64,000 nucleotides of DNA from the NCBI GenBank assembly GCA_964568625.1, contig CAZMQG010000001.1:1-64000 (forward strand). The letters are read 5' to 3'. The notes under the pieces are model-generated. The model was not told the DNA's origin. It did no database searches and worked only from the letters and a program-made list of their open reading frames with translations. The position numbers and the translations under genes were made by a program. This stretch comes from JBAZAX01 sp964568625. Its GTDB lineage: Bacteria > Babelota > Babeliae > Babelales > RVW-14. Below, piece after piece: positions 18,067-27,704 of the stretch (positions within the stretch are counted from its first letter, which is position 1; every line of letters begins with the position of its first letter).

Positions 18067-19791
18067 TTACATCTTTTCAGGCTTACTTAGACCAAGTAAG
18101 TCCAAACAAATCTCAAGGGCATCTTTTATTAAAATTACAGTAAACAATCGCACCTTGCTCTGTCCAATATTTTCCATATCCACTATTTTATTGTTTGTAT
18201 AATAATTGTGCAATGCCTGCGCCAATTCCCAAGTATAATAAGATAAAAGATGGGTTTGATAGCCTGAAACCACACTATCCAAAATATCCTGTAACTGTGC
18301 TATTTTTCTAAGAACGGCAAATTCATGCTCACTCATCGACTTTACAATACCAACAAGCTCTTCATCATTCCATCCACCGGTAAAAAGCACATTCAGATAA
18401 TCATCAAATTGTCCAACTTGCCTTGCTTTTTCAAGCAAGCTACAAATTCTAACATATGCATATTGTATGTAAAAAACAGGATTTTCGTCAGTTTTCTTCA
18501 ATGCTGTAGCCAAATCAAACTCCAAATGAGCTTCAGCCTTACGGTTCAAGTAAAAGAATCTGGCCACATCCGGCCCAACTGCCTCAATAACATCACTCAG
18601 TTGGGTAAATTTACCGGCTCTCTTTGACATCCTAAGAACAACGTCATTCTCTTTGATTGTTACAAGTTGATAAAGAATAACATCTAATCTATCTGCCTGG
18701 CACCCAATAGCCTCCATAGTAGCTTTTAAGCGCTTAACATAACCATGGTGATCCTGACCCAAAATATTTACAAGTTTGGTATAACCACGATCAAACTTAT
18801 TTTTATGATACGCAATATCGGCACCAATATAAGTCCAACTTCCATCACTCTTTCTTACAACCCTGTCTTTATCATCACCAAATTGCGTTGACTTAAACCA
18901 CAAAGCCCCATCTTGTTCATAAACAAGACCTTTTTCTTTCAAAAGTTCAATTGTGCTTGCTACTGCACCACTTTCATGCAATGTTTTTTCTGAAAACCAT
19001 CTATCAAAAACAACTCTATAATTTTCTAAATCTTTACGCTGCAAAGCCAGCATTTTCTCCTTGGCATAACCTGCAAAAAAAGCTTCGTCGTTTTTTATAA
19101 CATCACAACCAAGCTCTTCAATACACTCTTTTGCTAAGGCTATCATATACTCGCCTGCATAACCATTTTCCGGCAATTCGACAGACTGACCACACTGCTG
19201 CAAACAACGTATTTTCAATGAATTACCAAGTATTGTAAGCTGATTTCCCGCATCATTTATATAAAATTCTTTTTCAGCACTGTAACCCAAAAAATTAAGA
19301 ACTCTGGCCAGCGTGTCGCCAATTATTGCCCCTCGACCATGCCCCAAATGCAATGGTCCGGTCGGATTTGCGCTAACAAATTCAATAAGATATTTTTGTT
19401 TATTTTCTTCATCAAATTCAAGTTGAAAAAACATATCTTTTTGCTGAAAAAACTCAAGAGCCAAAGTCCACCAGACTTCATGATTCAATGTGATATTTAA
19501 AAAGCCAGGGCCTGCAATTTCAACTGATTTTATAGCGCCAAAAATTAATGGATTTTCTTCATTTTGTGAAGCAAGTATAATTGCTTGCTGTATTTCTTGT
19601 GCAAGTTGCCGCGGATTTTTTTCAAGTTGTTTTGCTAACATCATCGCTGCATTACAGCTCATATCTCCAAATGTCTTGTCTTTATCAACATTTAAAGCAA
19701 TGTCCACGCGAGCCATATCCTCATCAGACAAGTTCAACGTTTTCTTGATAACTTGTAACAGTTCAAGTTTAAGTATCGACAAAAGATTCAT
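18067..19791 (-). CDS. argS: Arginyl-tRNA synthetase
   Basis: A 574-residue class I synthetase: an N-terminal Add1 domain, HIGH signature in SANPTGPLHLGHGRGA, RMSKRAGKF at the KMSKS position, and a C-terminal DALR anticodon-binding domain ending in ALEICLDLLGLSKPEKM. It charges tRNA-Arg and heads the argS-crcB-lepA-hspR-htpX run. Confidence 0.96.
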   Translation of the reverse strand: MNLLSILKLELLQVIKKTLNLSDEDMARVDIALNVDKDKTFGDMSCNAAMMLAKQLEKNPRQLAQEIQQAIILASQNEENPLIFGAIKSVEIAGPGFLNITLNHEVWWTLALEFFQQKDMFFQLEFDEENKQKYLIEFVSANPTGPLHLGHGRGAIIGDTLARVLNFLGYSAEKEFYINDAGNQLTILGNSLKIRCLQQCGQSVELPENGYAGEYMIALAKECIEELGCDVIKNDEAFFAGYAKEKMLALQRKDLENYRVVFDRWFSEKTLHESGAVASTIELLKEKGLVYEQDGALWFKSTQFGDDKDRVVRKSDGSWTYIGADIAYHKNKFDRGYTKLVNILGQDHHGYVKRLKATMEAIGCQADRLDVILYQLVTIKENDVVLRMSKRAGKFTQLSDVIEAVGPDVARFFYLNRKAEAHLEFDLATALKKTDENPVFYIQYAYVRICSLLEKARQVGQFDDYLNVLFTGGWNDEELVGIVKSMSEHEFAVLRKIAQLQDILDSVVSGYQTHLLSYYTWELAQALHNYYTNNKIVDMENIGQSKVRLFTVILIKDALEICLDLLGLSKPEKM

Positions 19792-19928
19792 ATCCGCATC
19801 TTTCAGCTTGAATTATAAGAATTTTTTAGAAAACACAGGCCAAGTACTAAGTTTACCCAATTTTTGCTATTTTACCAGCAAATAGCCAATAGAATGCGCC
19901 CCGACCAACATCACACGCTGCATTATTA

Positions 19929-22900
19929 TTAAGCAAGCCGCGCTTTAAGCATCTCAAAATAAGGAGTTGTTCCATCTAAAATTATGGTTTTAATCTGCTC
20001 TTTATAACCAATGTGTAGATAACTAGTTTTTAAAACACCATCTACAATCCAATCAGAATTCTTACCGACATTAAATTCTGTTTGCAAAAAGTAAATTGTT
20101 AAATTAAAGGCAAATCTTATTGAATTTAGATCCTTATAAAAATACCGGGTTCCTGATTTCAATTTAAAACTCTCAGAATCAAATTCGGTTATCTCTAATT
20201 TTTTGTGAAAATCGCTGTTCTTAATACCAGAATAAAGATCAGGATTAGAATTTTTATATCGACTAATACATAAAAATGCAACTTCAAACCGATGTAGCTC
20301 GTTAATATTTAGACCAAGCATATTTTTTATAACAGGATTGGTTTGCGACGGAGATTGAAAATCAACATACACAAAACACCTAGCCAAACTAAAATAAAAA
20401 TACTGTTTTGAGGCATTGTCATAATCAGTATTTTTATTTAACTCATAAAATATTCGTGAATTAAAATCATCAACAAAATTATTCTTCTGTTTATTAATCT
20501 CAGCATAATATTTCAATAAGATTGCGATTCCTAAACCATACAAATCAAAAAGTTGCGAATTTTTCCAAATACGTTGCTGATCTTGAGTCAAATTCAATAA
20601 TTTTAAAATTTCAGCCCACACAAGTTTGGCCGAGGCTACTGACAAATTTGAAACCAACATCTGCCCCAATATTATTTTCATGTCAGTATCAAGCAATTTA
20701 AAATTTCCATTTAATACTTTTAATTTCGTGTTAATTGTCGATTCGCCAGAAGATAAAGAATTAATCAAATCGGTTAAAGCAGTAATTTGAACTTTATATT
20801 TTGATTGGGCTGCAATAGATTTAACCATAAGCATCTCTGAAAATTTTTTCAGTATTTTTTCGGTTTCACTTCTAAGTACATGAGCAATTCCAGGTTCATC
20901 TTCAACAGTTATATAACCACCACCTAAAACATAAAACTTTGAATCATCAAGGGCATTCATGCTTTGCATAATTTGATAAATATTTTGCCAAACCACACTT
21001 GCAAGTTGCTCCGTAGAAATAAAATCTCCACCATTAAATTTATCTGCAATTTTCGTAAAATTAGTTGATTTGAAATATAAATTGTGAATTAAATAAATCA
21101 AAATATAAGATAAATTCAACTTTTGAGTTTCATCAAGTACTGGATCATTAAAATAAAAAGATTCTACAAAATCAATTCTTAATTTATCTATATTTTTTTT
21201 CTCAAATTTCAGTTTTGCGACTCCATTTGCAATATCATCTTTAACCCGATTACTAACTAAAGAAAATTTTTCTGCTACTATTCTTAAATCATCTGTCGTA
21301 TTTTTTTTGCCATCAAAATTTTTAATTATCGAAAAAACCTCTTTTCCCGCTATTTTTTGCACATCATCCTTTGGCTCTATGCCTGTATCAATTTGTTCAC
21401 CTGATAGCTTCTTTTTTAAAACTACTAATTTTTGTTGCAACTCATTTAATTTAAATTTAAAATTACCCAGTAATACTTTTAATTTTTTTAGTTTAGTTTT
21501 TAACGCTCTAGATGCATCTTCCCCTAACCCCGTTTTTGTAATAGCAAAACTTGTACCTGAAGTAACATATTTTTCAAATTTATCAAAATCTAGATTTAAC
21601 AAATAATCTTTCAATGACAGCTTTTCTTTTGTAGCACTTCCAGCCGTTTTTAAAACTTGTTTTATATCGCTCTGATGTAAGTTTTTTAGTTCAGAAATGC
21701 GGTGAACATACGCATCCAAATCCAATTTAGTAAAATCCCCCAATCCGAATGAGCCAAGTTTATCGCTAAAATCTTCTGGAGATATTTTGGTAAATTTCCA
21801 CAAAGCATTAGCCATCGGTTTATCGGTTTTATAAAGACTGGAATCCGTCGTAAAATTCCAATATTCACCCGCAAATTCAAACGCTATATAAACATTGGAT
21901 TTATCAGTTCTTCCATCAAAACTTGTTTTTATAAATACATTGTGAAGCGTTATTTTTTCGTTTTTATTTAAAGACAAGGCTTTTTTGAAATCACCACTGC
22001 TTGAACCCAAAACTTTATCAAAGTCATTATATCCACATAATTCTTTGATAAAAAAAGTTTTTTGACTTTCTCTTCCTTGCAAATTCAAAAAAGAGTTGCG
22101 TATAAAGCTCAAAATACCAGTTTTCACGCCTCCTGCCATAACAGCACTTTCAATACTCACTTTTGAAAGTAAATGCAATGCATCACCACGTTGCATTGAG
22201 ATAATTGATGGATAAAAATATAAAGGACTGGAAGCCTTAGTCCAATCAATATTAATACTATCAGTTGTTGGAAAATATGAGCTCCATGTTTTTAACCAAT
22301 CAGGAACTGGCATATAATTTTTATGCAAAACCACACCAATCATTTTTTCACTCAATTGAATATTTCCATTATCAATATCAATTTTTTTGGGAGAAATTTT
22401 AAGTTCAACAGAAGTAATTGCAGGATATAAAAGTAAAGCTAATTTTTGATTAACATCTATGGTCGCCATTTGTGACTCGGAAAACTTCATTTTTTTTAAT
22501 TTGGTTCTTTTTTTCCAATTCGATAGTTCAGTTTCAAATTCTGGCTTAGCCAAAACTTTAGCAATACTTGCATCAGTTATCTTTTGTATATCAGGATCAA
22601 TGTCAAAATATTGAAACCACCCAACATTTGGAATCAAAACTTGGGGAATGTTGTTTATACCTAATCCACTTAAAAACCAATAATTCGAAAGTGTAAGTTT
22701 TTTCAAAACTCCTTTTAACCACGACTGTTTATCACCTTTTCTCCAATGCATCTCAAGAGCCTGAAAAAATCCATTTACATCTATGCTTGGGTCAATCAAT
22801 TCCCCTGACTCAATTTTTTCCGGGTGGCTCGAAATAATGGGGGCGTCCGAAACAGCCGAAATAATCAAGATGTATTTAAGATTCATAGAAACTTTTTGAT

Positions 22901-23699
22901 CATCCAAATCTTTTCTAAACTGCATAAAATCAAGATTTTGTCCTCCGGATGAACATGTAAAAATTAAAACAGTATTAATATAAAGTTCATTTAAGAAATT
23001 CAAAACATCTGTAACTAAACTACTTTCAAGCCCAGCAATAGCTTGTCCAACATTTCCATGCCCATTCAAAACAATATTAACAGGGCGCAAAAAAGATGTT
23101 AGCTTTACATCAACAAGATCATCTGAGTTTTTAGTGATATTTTGTCTAAATTGCTCAAATCTAGAATCTTCATGCAAATCGCTTTCAGTAACAAAAATAT
23201 TTTTAAAAGAATCCAAGTTATACAAAGGATTTGGGGAATTATAATCTCTTATCTTCAAAAAATTATTGTCTTTATAAGAGTCAATTGGAATCCACTTAGA
23301 TGCGTCATAAATTTTTATAATATTTGATTTTTCAACATCGTCTTTTCGAATTTTTAAAACAAGCGCAAAAAAATCCGTATCTTTTATTCCATAAACCATC
23401 CAATCATCCGGCTTAAAATCTATGGACGCAAAAAAAACATCCTTACTCAGTCGTTTTTCAACAAAAATTTTCAAAATATTAACTGAGGCAATTATAATAT
23501 CAGACGCTTTTTGATGTATGTTTATAGCAAGCCCATTAGTAATAGCAAGCTTAGCAGAAGATACTTTTTCAGCCTTAAAAGAATCTATGTAAAATGCAAC
23601 TCTTAGTGGCTTAGGGTCCCCAACTGTTTTTGCTGCAAAAATATTTGAATTTACAACAAAAAAAAATATACAAAACAACCCAACCGCCAACTTGCACAT
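19929..23699 (-). CDS. Large exported protein with a clan-CD cysteine-protease-like motif pair
   Basis: A 1256-residue protein with a signal peptide (residues 1-23, cleavage near FAA). I do not recognise the family as a whole. At 207-216 VNIVLNGHGNVG holds His214 in a GHG context, then IAGLESS, and VLIFTCSSGGQ gives Cys249 35 residues later. This H...C spacing and the hydrophobic strand before each residue resemble clan-CD proteases (gingipain/caspase/C80 toxin-protease group). The remaining ~1000 residues are Lys- and Ile/Leu-rich, probably alpha-helical, with a coiled-coil stretch near 735-775, and contain no repeats I can see. It starts 45 bases after the barrel-like gene, with an AAGGAG site, so the two are likely co-transcribed. 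A secreted self-processing or host-acting protease is a hypothesis. Confidence 0.6.
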   Translation of the reverse strand: MCKLAVGLFCIFFFVVNSNIFAAKTVGDPKPLRVAFYIDSFKAEKVSSAKLAITNGLAINIHQKASDIIIASVNILKIFVEKRLSKDVFFASIDFKPDDWMVYGIKDTDFFALVLKIRKDDVEKSNIIKIYDASKWIPIDSYKDNNFLKIRDYNSPNPLYNLDSFKNIFVTESDLHEDSRFEQFRQNITKNSDDLVDVKLTSFLRPVNIVLNGHGNVGQAIAGLESSLVTDVLNFLNELYINTVLIFTCSSGGQNLDFMQFRKDLDDQKVSMNLKYILIISAVSDAPIISSHPEKIESGELIDPSIDVNGFFQALEMHWRKGDKQSWLKGVLKKLTLSNYWFLSGLGINNIPQVLIPNVGWFQYFDIDPDIQKITDASIAKVLAKPEFETELSNWKKRTKLKKMKFSESQMATIDVNQKLALLLYPAITSVELKISPKKIDIDNGNIQLSEKMIGVVLHKNYMPVPDWLKTWSSYFPTTDSINIDWTKASSPLYFYPSIISMQRGDALHLLSKVSIESAVMAGGVKTGILSFIRNSFLNLQGRESQKTFFIKELCGYNDFDKVLGSSSGDFKKALSLNKNEKITLHNVFIKTSFDGRTDKSNVYIAFEFAGEYWNFTTDSSLYKTDKPMANALWKFTKISPEDFSDKLGSFGLGDFTKLDLDAYVHRISELKNLHQSDIKQVLKTAGSATKEKLSLKDYLLNLDFDKFEKYVTSGTSFAITKTGLGEDASRALKTKLKKLKVLLGNFKFKLNELQQKLVVLKKKLSGEQIDTGIEPKDDVQKIAGKEVFSIIKNFDGKKNTTDDLRIVAEKFSLVSNRVKDDIANGVAKLKFEKKNIDKLRIDFVESFYFNDPVLDETQKLNLSYILIYLIHNLYFKSTNFTKIADKFNGGDFISTEQLASVVWQNIYQIMQSMNALDDSKFYVLGGGYITVEDEPGIAHVLRSETEKILKKFSEMLMVKSIAAQSKYKVQITALTDLINSLSSGESTINTKLKVLNGNFKLLDTDMKIILGQMLVSNLSVASAKLVWAEILKLLNLTQDQQRIWKNSQLFDLYGLGIAILLKYYAEINKQKNNFVDDFNSRIFYELNKNTDYDNASKQYFYFSLARCFVYVDFQSPSQTNPVIKNMLGLNINELHRFEVAFLCISRYKNSNPDLYSGIKNSDFHKKLEITEFDSESFKLKSGTRYFYKDLNSIRFAFNLTIYFLQTEFNVGKNSDWIVDGVLKTSYLHIGYKEQIKTIILDGTTPYFEMLKARLA

Positions 23700-23744
23700 A
23701 CAGACTCCTTGGCTCGAAATAACAATTCAAATATTTTTTAAAAA

Positions 23745-25202
23745 CTAAAAATTCAATTTAATTTGCACGCTCAGGGTCCCACCAAACATGTCAGTTTTAA
23801 AAGTATGCTTTCCATAAAATGGATAGTCATATTCCAGAAAAATAGTTGGGCAAACTGATTTTAATTCAAGAGTATATCCACCAATAAAATGTAGTGCATA
23901 GTATTCCCAATCTTTAAGTTTTTGATCGGAATTAACAATATCATTAACCGAAACAACATTTGGCCATACATTGTTTGCAGGATAATATTGATTAAGCTGT
24001 TGTTGAGAATAATTTTTTAATAAATTATCATCATGAATCGTAATAATAGTATCCTCCTGGCGCGTATAAGATGCTCCAATTTTTGCTATTACTCCCTTAA
24101 ACCCTAACTGAGCATATGCACCAACATCCCATTGAGCACCATAATCAACCTTGCCAAAACTTGGTTCAAGTAATATCCATCCATCTTGGTTTTTATCAGT
24201 TTTAACTCGTAAATCACGTTCTTGAGTAAAAAATACCAACCCACCGGCGTTGGCGCCAACACCAAGAAAATCAAAAACCTGAACATACAAATTTATGCGT
24301 CCATCAATAGCCGTAGAATCCGCAGACCCAAGTGGAACCGCAAATGGCTTGGATAAATCAGTTTTACCTGATGTTGGAATAAGTACGCCAATTTGAGCTT
24401 CAGCGCTTATCCTTTTAAAGATGGGAGATTGAGGATCCCCAGAACCATGCCAACCTGCAGATAAAAGAATGTCACCAACTCCGGACTTTTTGAAAGTATC
24501 TTGCCAATTGCTATTGAAAGTCATTGCAGCCAAAACATTATTCAGAGTGCCAGATTTTTCTTGCATAAAATCTTTAACATTTACAGTAGTCGGAGCCTTA
24601 CTTTTCGTACCATCCCAAATATCTGCACCCGTTAAAGTATCGCTACCAAGATTATTATATGTAATCTTATCTATCTTCACATCCCGATATGGAATATACG
24701 CCTGAATAAAAAATCCCCAAAAAAGATCCTGCTTAAATGTAAAATCCCATTCGTCAATTTCAAAATGCCCACTATATTCAATTAAGCCATCGTTTGGGGT
24801 ACTTTTTGTATAATTTGGAGGGAAAATAATCGTTTCTTTTGTTTTATCATACTTTCCCAAAACTGTAGGCGGAATGTAATTCGCACCACCCCAGTATCCA
24901 GTCATATCTTTTCCCAAAGAGTCTATTACAGTGTTTGGGCTATCTACATAGCATCCAATATTTGTAATATCCATATATCCATGCGCAGATAGCAATGGAC
25001 GTCCATCATTATGTGTATCCCATGCCTTATGAGTACTTCCATGGCCATAACGTATGGATAGACCGGTTGTATATTTATCATACGCGTTATTAAAAGATTC
25101 TTGGAAAAATGGAGTCCGATAAAATTGTGGCAAATCAATTGCATTCAAAACACTCCCATAAACCAAGAAAAAAATGAGTCCATTTTTAAAACTAAATCTC
25201 AT
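23745..25202 (-). CDS. Probable outer-membrane beta-barrel protein
   Basis: A 485-residue protein from the preferred ATG at 25202 (AAGGA seven bases upstream); the frame is open to 25271 but that extension is not signal-like. The signal peptide is FSFKNGLIFFLVYGSVLNA. The mature chain has alternating hydrophobic strands with many Gly, Tyr and Asp turns and ends in LSVQIKLNF, a terminal Phe typical of barrels recognised by the BAM machine. The segment with many aromatic residues and 'GGYTLELKSVCPTIFLEYDY' like strands supports a porin-like role. No family identified. It lies upstream of the 1256-residue protein in an apparent two-gene operon. Confidence 0.65.
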   Translation of the reverse strand: MRFSFKNGLIFFLVYGSVLNAIDLPQFYRTPFFQESFNNAYDKYTTGLSIRYGHGSTHKAWDTHNDGRPLLSAHGYMDITNIGCYVDSPNTVIDSLGKDMTGYWGGANYIPPTVLGKYDKTKETIIFPPNYTKSTPNDGLIEYSGHFEIDEWDFTFKQDLFWGFFIQAYIPYRDVKIDKITYNNLGSDTLTGADIWDGTKSKAPTTVNVKDFMQEKSGTLNNVLAAMTFNSNWQDTFKKSGVGDILLSAGWHGSGDPQSPIFKRISAEAQIGVLIPTSGKTDLSKPFAVPLGSADSTAIDGRINLYVQVFDFLGVGANAGGLVFFTQERDLRVKTDKNQDGWILLEPSFGKVDYGAQWDVGAYAQLGFKGVIAKIGASYTRQEDTIITIHDDNLLKNYSQQQLNQYYPANNVWPNVVSVNDIVNSDQKLKDWEYYALHFIGGYTLELKSVCPTIFLEYDYPFYGKHTFKTDMFGGTLSVQIKLNF

Positions 25203-25386
25203 AAACATATCCTTACAACAACTAAAATTAATAATATTTTTTAGAAGCTGAATTATGGTAGTCAAACGCATTAATGAAATGCAAGAAAATGTATGTTTAG
25301 TTAGAAAATGAGATTTTTAAGGCTAATTTTAATATTTATTTAGCCCCGATTTCTTAACTTTAAAATAATTTTGATCCTATCTATAA

Positions 25387-26208
25387 TTACATAATATGAT
25401 GCTTATAATATTTAAGTATTTTGGCTCTAGTTTTAGAGGCATTTATAGGATACCCCCAATCACTCCATCCGTCTTTTAACGCAGGATAAGGCGCAATAAT
25501 TGGATTAACCCATTCATCAAAAAAATTCACACCCTCAAGCATGCCAGGATAATATGGTACAGGATCACCAATTTTATGATCAGGCAAATAGCCTAAACCT
25601 TTTACATCTGCAACTGAAATTAAAATGCACATTTTTACCAATTCTAGGCTTATGGGATAATTTAGCTGAACAGTCATACTTTTTAAAAATTTTAGGTAGC
25701 GTTTAACACTTATACGTTTTCGCATAACATCGCCAAATTTATAATGCATTCCAACCAGAATAGCAACAAGACGCATATCAACATCCCGCAGCCCAAATTC
25801 TTCACCAATGTTTTTAAAATCCAAATTGTTCAGCTTTGGAATATTGCGAGATTGATACGCCTTACACCCAGTCAAATAATCAAAACCCACTTCAGGATGC
25901 GAACTTTTTCCCTTCCAATCAAATTTATTATCACCACACTTTCCAATGTCATGAAGAAAAGCCGCTAAAACCAAAATATTTTTGTATTTTTTTATGTCTA
26001 TCCCAACAGTCCAAGGGTATTCTTTATTTTGCAACCAAGAGGCAACCGTTCTTAAAACCCAAATTGAATGCTCATAAACATCTCCGGAATGATATGAATG
26101 ATCATCACTTTTATAAAACTGCATATCTTTCATTAAATCTTTTATTGCAAAACATGAACAAAAAATAAAAATAAACAATATCAATGCCAAACATTTTTTA
26201 ATACACAT
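25387..26208 (-). CDS. Exported HD-domain phosphohydrolase
   Basis: A 273-residue protein with a signal peptide (hydrophobic 6-20, ending CSCFA). An HD metal-binding fold follows: His47 in YEHSIW, His86-Asp87 in AAFLHDIGK, His104, a later GMHYKF and Asp in SVADVKG. HD proteins hydrolyse phosphate bonds, usually in nucleotides, and normally work in the cytosol. Here the signal peptide implies the periplasm, the surface or the host. The start follows a strong GGGGGAG site. It stands divergent from the beta-propeller gene. The substrate is unknown. Confidence 0.75.
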   Translation of the reverse strand: MCIKKCLALILFIFIFCSCFAIKDLMKDMQFYKSDDHSYHSGDVYEHSIWVLRTVASWLQNKEYPWTVGIDIKKYKNILVLAAFLHDIGKCGDNKFDWKGKSSHPEVGFDYLTGCKAYQSRNIPKLNNLDFKNIGEEFGLRDVDMRLVAILVGMHYKFGDVMRKRISVKRYLKFLKSMTVQLNYPISLELVKMCILISVADVKGLGYLPDHKIGDPVPYYPGMLEGVNFFDEWVNPIIAPYPALKDGWSDWGYPINASKTRAKILKYYKHHIM

Positions 26209-26400
26209 TACTCCCCCTTCAATATTTAACCATTAATTCATGGTACTAAAGTTCAATAAATAAAAGCAATAAACAGTATTATGAAGCCTTTAAACATAAC
26301 TCAAAGATTATTCCTAAAATATTGCTTTTTTTCTTATCAGTCAGTTAAGAAAAAGCACAGTTGTTTTTATTTTTCATAAAATTTATCCGCAAAGGGGACT

Positions 26401-27504
26401 ATGATGAAAATGAATTTTTTAGGCTTATATTACGTTATTTTTTCCATTTTTTTTATATCCATATTTGATTCAGTTAAACCAAACCGAACCAGAATAAAAT
26501 TTTTAGATAATAATGTTTTTTTATTTACTCACCGCAAAAGTGTATATATGCATAACATAAGAGGTAATACACAAGAATTATATTACAACTTCACTGACTC
26601 AGGCGTTATAAAAGATATATTCAGCTTACACCAAACCGATATTAACATCTCTATTGAGAACTCACTCCTGCCTGATTGTTTCGTAACACTTCCCGAAATT
26701 AAAAAATTTACTTTAAGTAAATATGAAAAGTCATCATATGATAGATTATTTATTACAAGAAATGGGAAAACTCTTGTAACAATAAAAACGCCTTTTCTCG
26801 TACAATGTTTTGACACCGAACTAAGTAAAGAAGCAATAGAAAATAATTTTTCTGACATTCTTGGTAATGATGGATTAAGTCCAAGTGAGTTAAAAGATAA
26901 TCTAAGGGATATCGACGCAACAGATGACGGACGAGTTGTGGTTTTAAATTTTTATCGAGGAGGGAAATTATGTACATGGTTTCCTGCAACCAACCAAATT
27001 CGTACAGTAACCTCCGGATTGGGCAGTGATTATTTTTTCGATTTTGCCCTATCTCCAAATGGAGAAAGACTTTTTTCAATCTCATCAGGGGGAGAGCTAT
27101 GGAATATTCAATATGGAAAGTTTGAATTTATTTTTCGCTGGGATGAGTATCTAAACGATTTTGTATCTTATCAATGGAAACAAAACTTCGATACAAACGT
27201 ATACTATCGTCCACGACCATGTTTATATGATCCCATAAAAAAAATATGCGGCTCTATAAAAAAAGCAATTTTTTCCGAAAATTCCAATTTTCTTTTCTTA
27301 CTTATTAGCGCAGAGGAAAGAACTAAGCCTTCTGCTGACTGGACTATAAAAATTTTTGATATTCAAAGGGCATCCTTTTTAAAAACAATTTCAGTAGAAA
27401 ATTTGCACGAATATCCAGAAGAAATGGCCATCACGCCTGATGGAAAAACTTTAGTCATCATTGATCGAGATGCAAATGTAATAAAAACCCAAATCGATAA
27501 TTAA
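26401..27504 (+). CDS. WD40/YVTN-like beta-propeller protein, probably exported
   Basis: A 367-residue protein with an N-terminal hydrophobic segment (residues 5-24). At least five blade-like repeats carry the 'hhhospDGphlh' pattern: RLFITRNGKTLVTI, DIDATDDGRVVVLN, DFALSPNGERLFSI, AIFSENSNFLFLLI and EMAITPDGKTLVII, each followed by a strand ending in a 'W/F-D/I' type closure. Propellers bind proteins; the partner is unknown. The start is ATGATG after AAGGGG; the second ATG (26404) is equally possible. Confidence 0.65.
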   Translation: MMKMNFLGLYYVIFSIFFISIFDSVKPNRTRIKFLDNNVFLFTHRKSVYMHNIRGNTQELYYNFTDSGVIKDIFSLHQTDINISIENSLLPDCFVTLPEIKKFTLSKYEKSSYDRLFITRNGKTLVTIKTPFLVQCFDTELSKEAIENNFSDILGNDGLSPSELKDNLRDIDATDDGRVVVLNFYRGGKLCTWFPATNQIRTVTSGLGSDYFFDFALSPNGERLFSISSGGELWNIQYGKFEFIFRWDEYLNDFVSYQWKQNFDTNVYYRPRPCLYDPIKKICGSIKKAIFSENSNFLFLLISAEERTKPSADWTIKIFDIQRASFLKTISVENLHEYPEEMAITPDGKTLVIIDRDANVIKTQIDN

Positions 27505-27643
27505 TCCAAATATTTAATATAAAGACATTAGTGCATGCAAACGCTCATTAGCAAGGGCATTTAAACCATCGTTTTTTATTAAAATAAGTAAATATGGGTA
27601 AAATTCTCTAGATTTTTATTAAATCCTAAGCTAGGCTTATAGC

Positions 27644-27672
27644 TTGTTATTTTTGGGGTATTTGTTTATTTT
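27644..27672 (+). promoter_or_regulatory. Possible promoter of the ATP/ADP translocase gene
   Basis: TTGTTA and TATTTT with a 17-base spacer lie about 35 bases upstream of the start codon, followed by a T-rich leader and TAAGGAG. The -10 is a moderate match. Confidence 0.4.
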
Positions 27673-27704
27673 TTTAATATTTTTCCATTTTTTAAGGAGT
27701 TTTT

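Noticed and set aside
17676..18067. Fluoride riboswitch next to crcB
   Set aside because: crcB starts one base after the argS stop and is flanked by genes on both sides; there is no room for a leader RNA.
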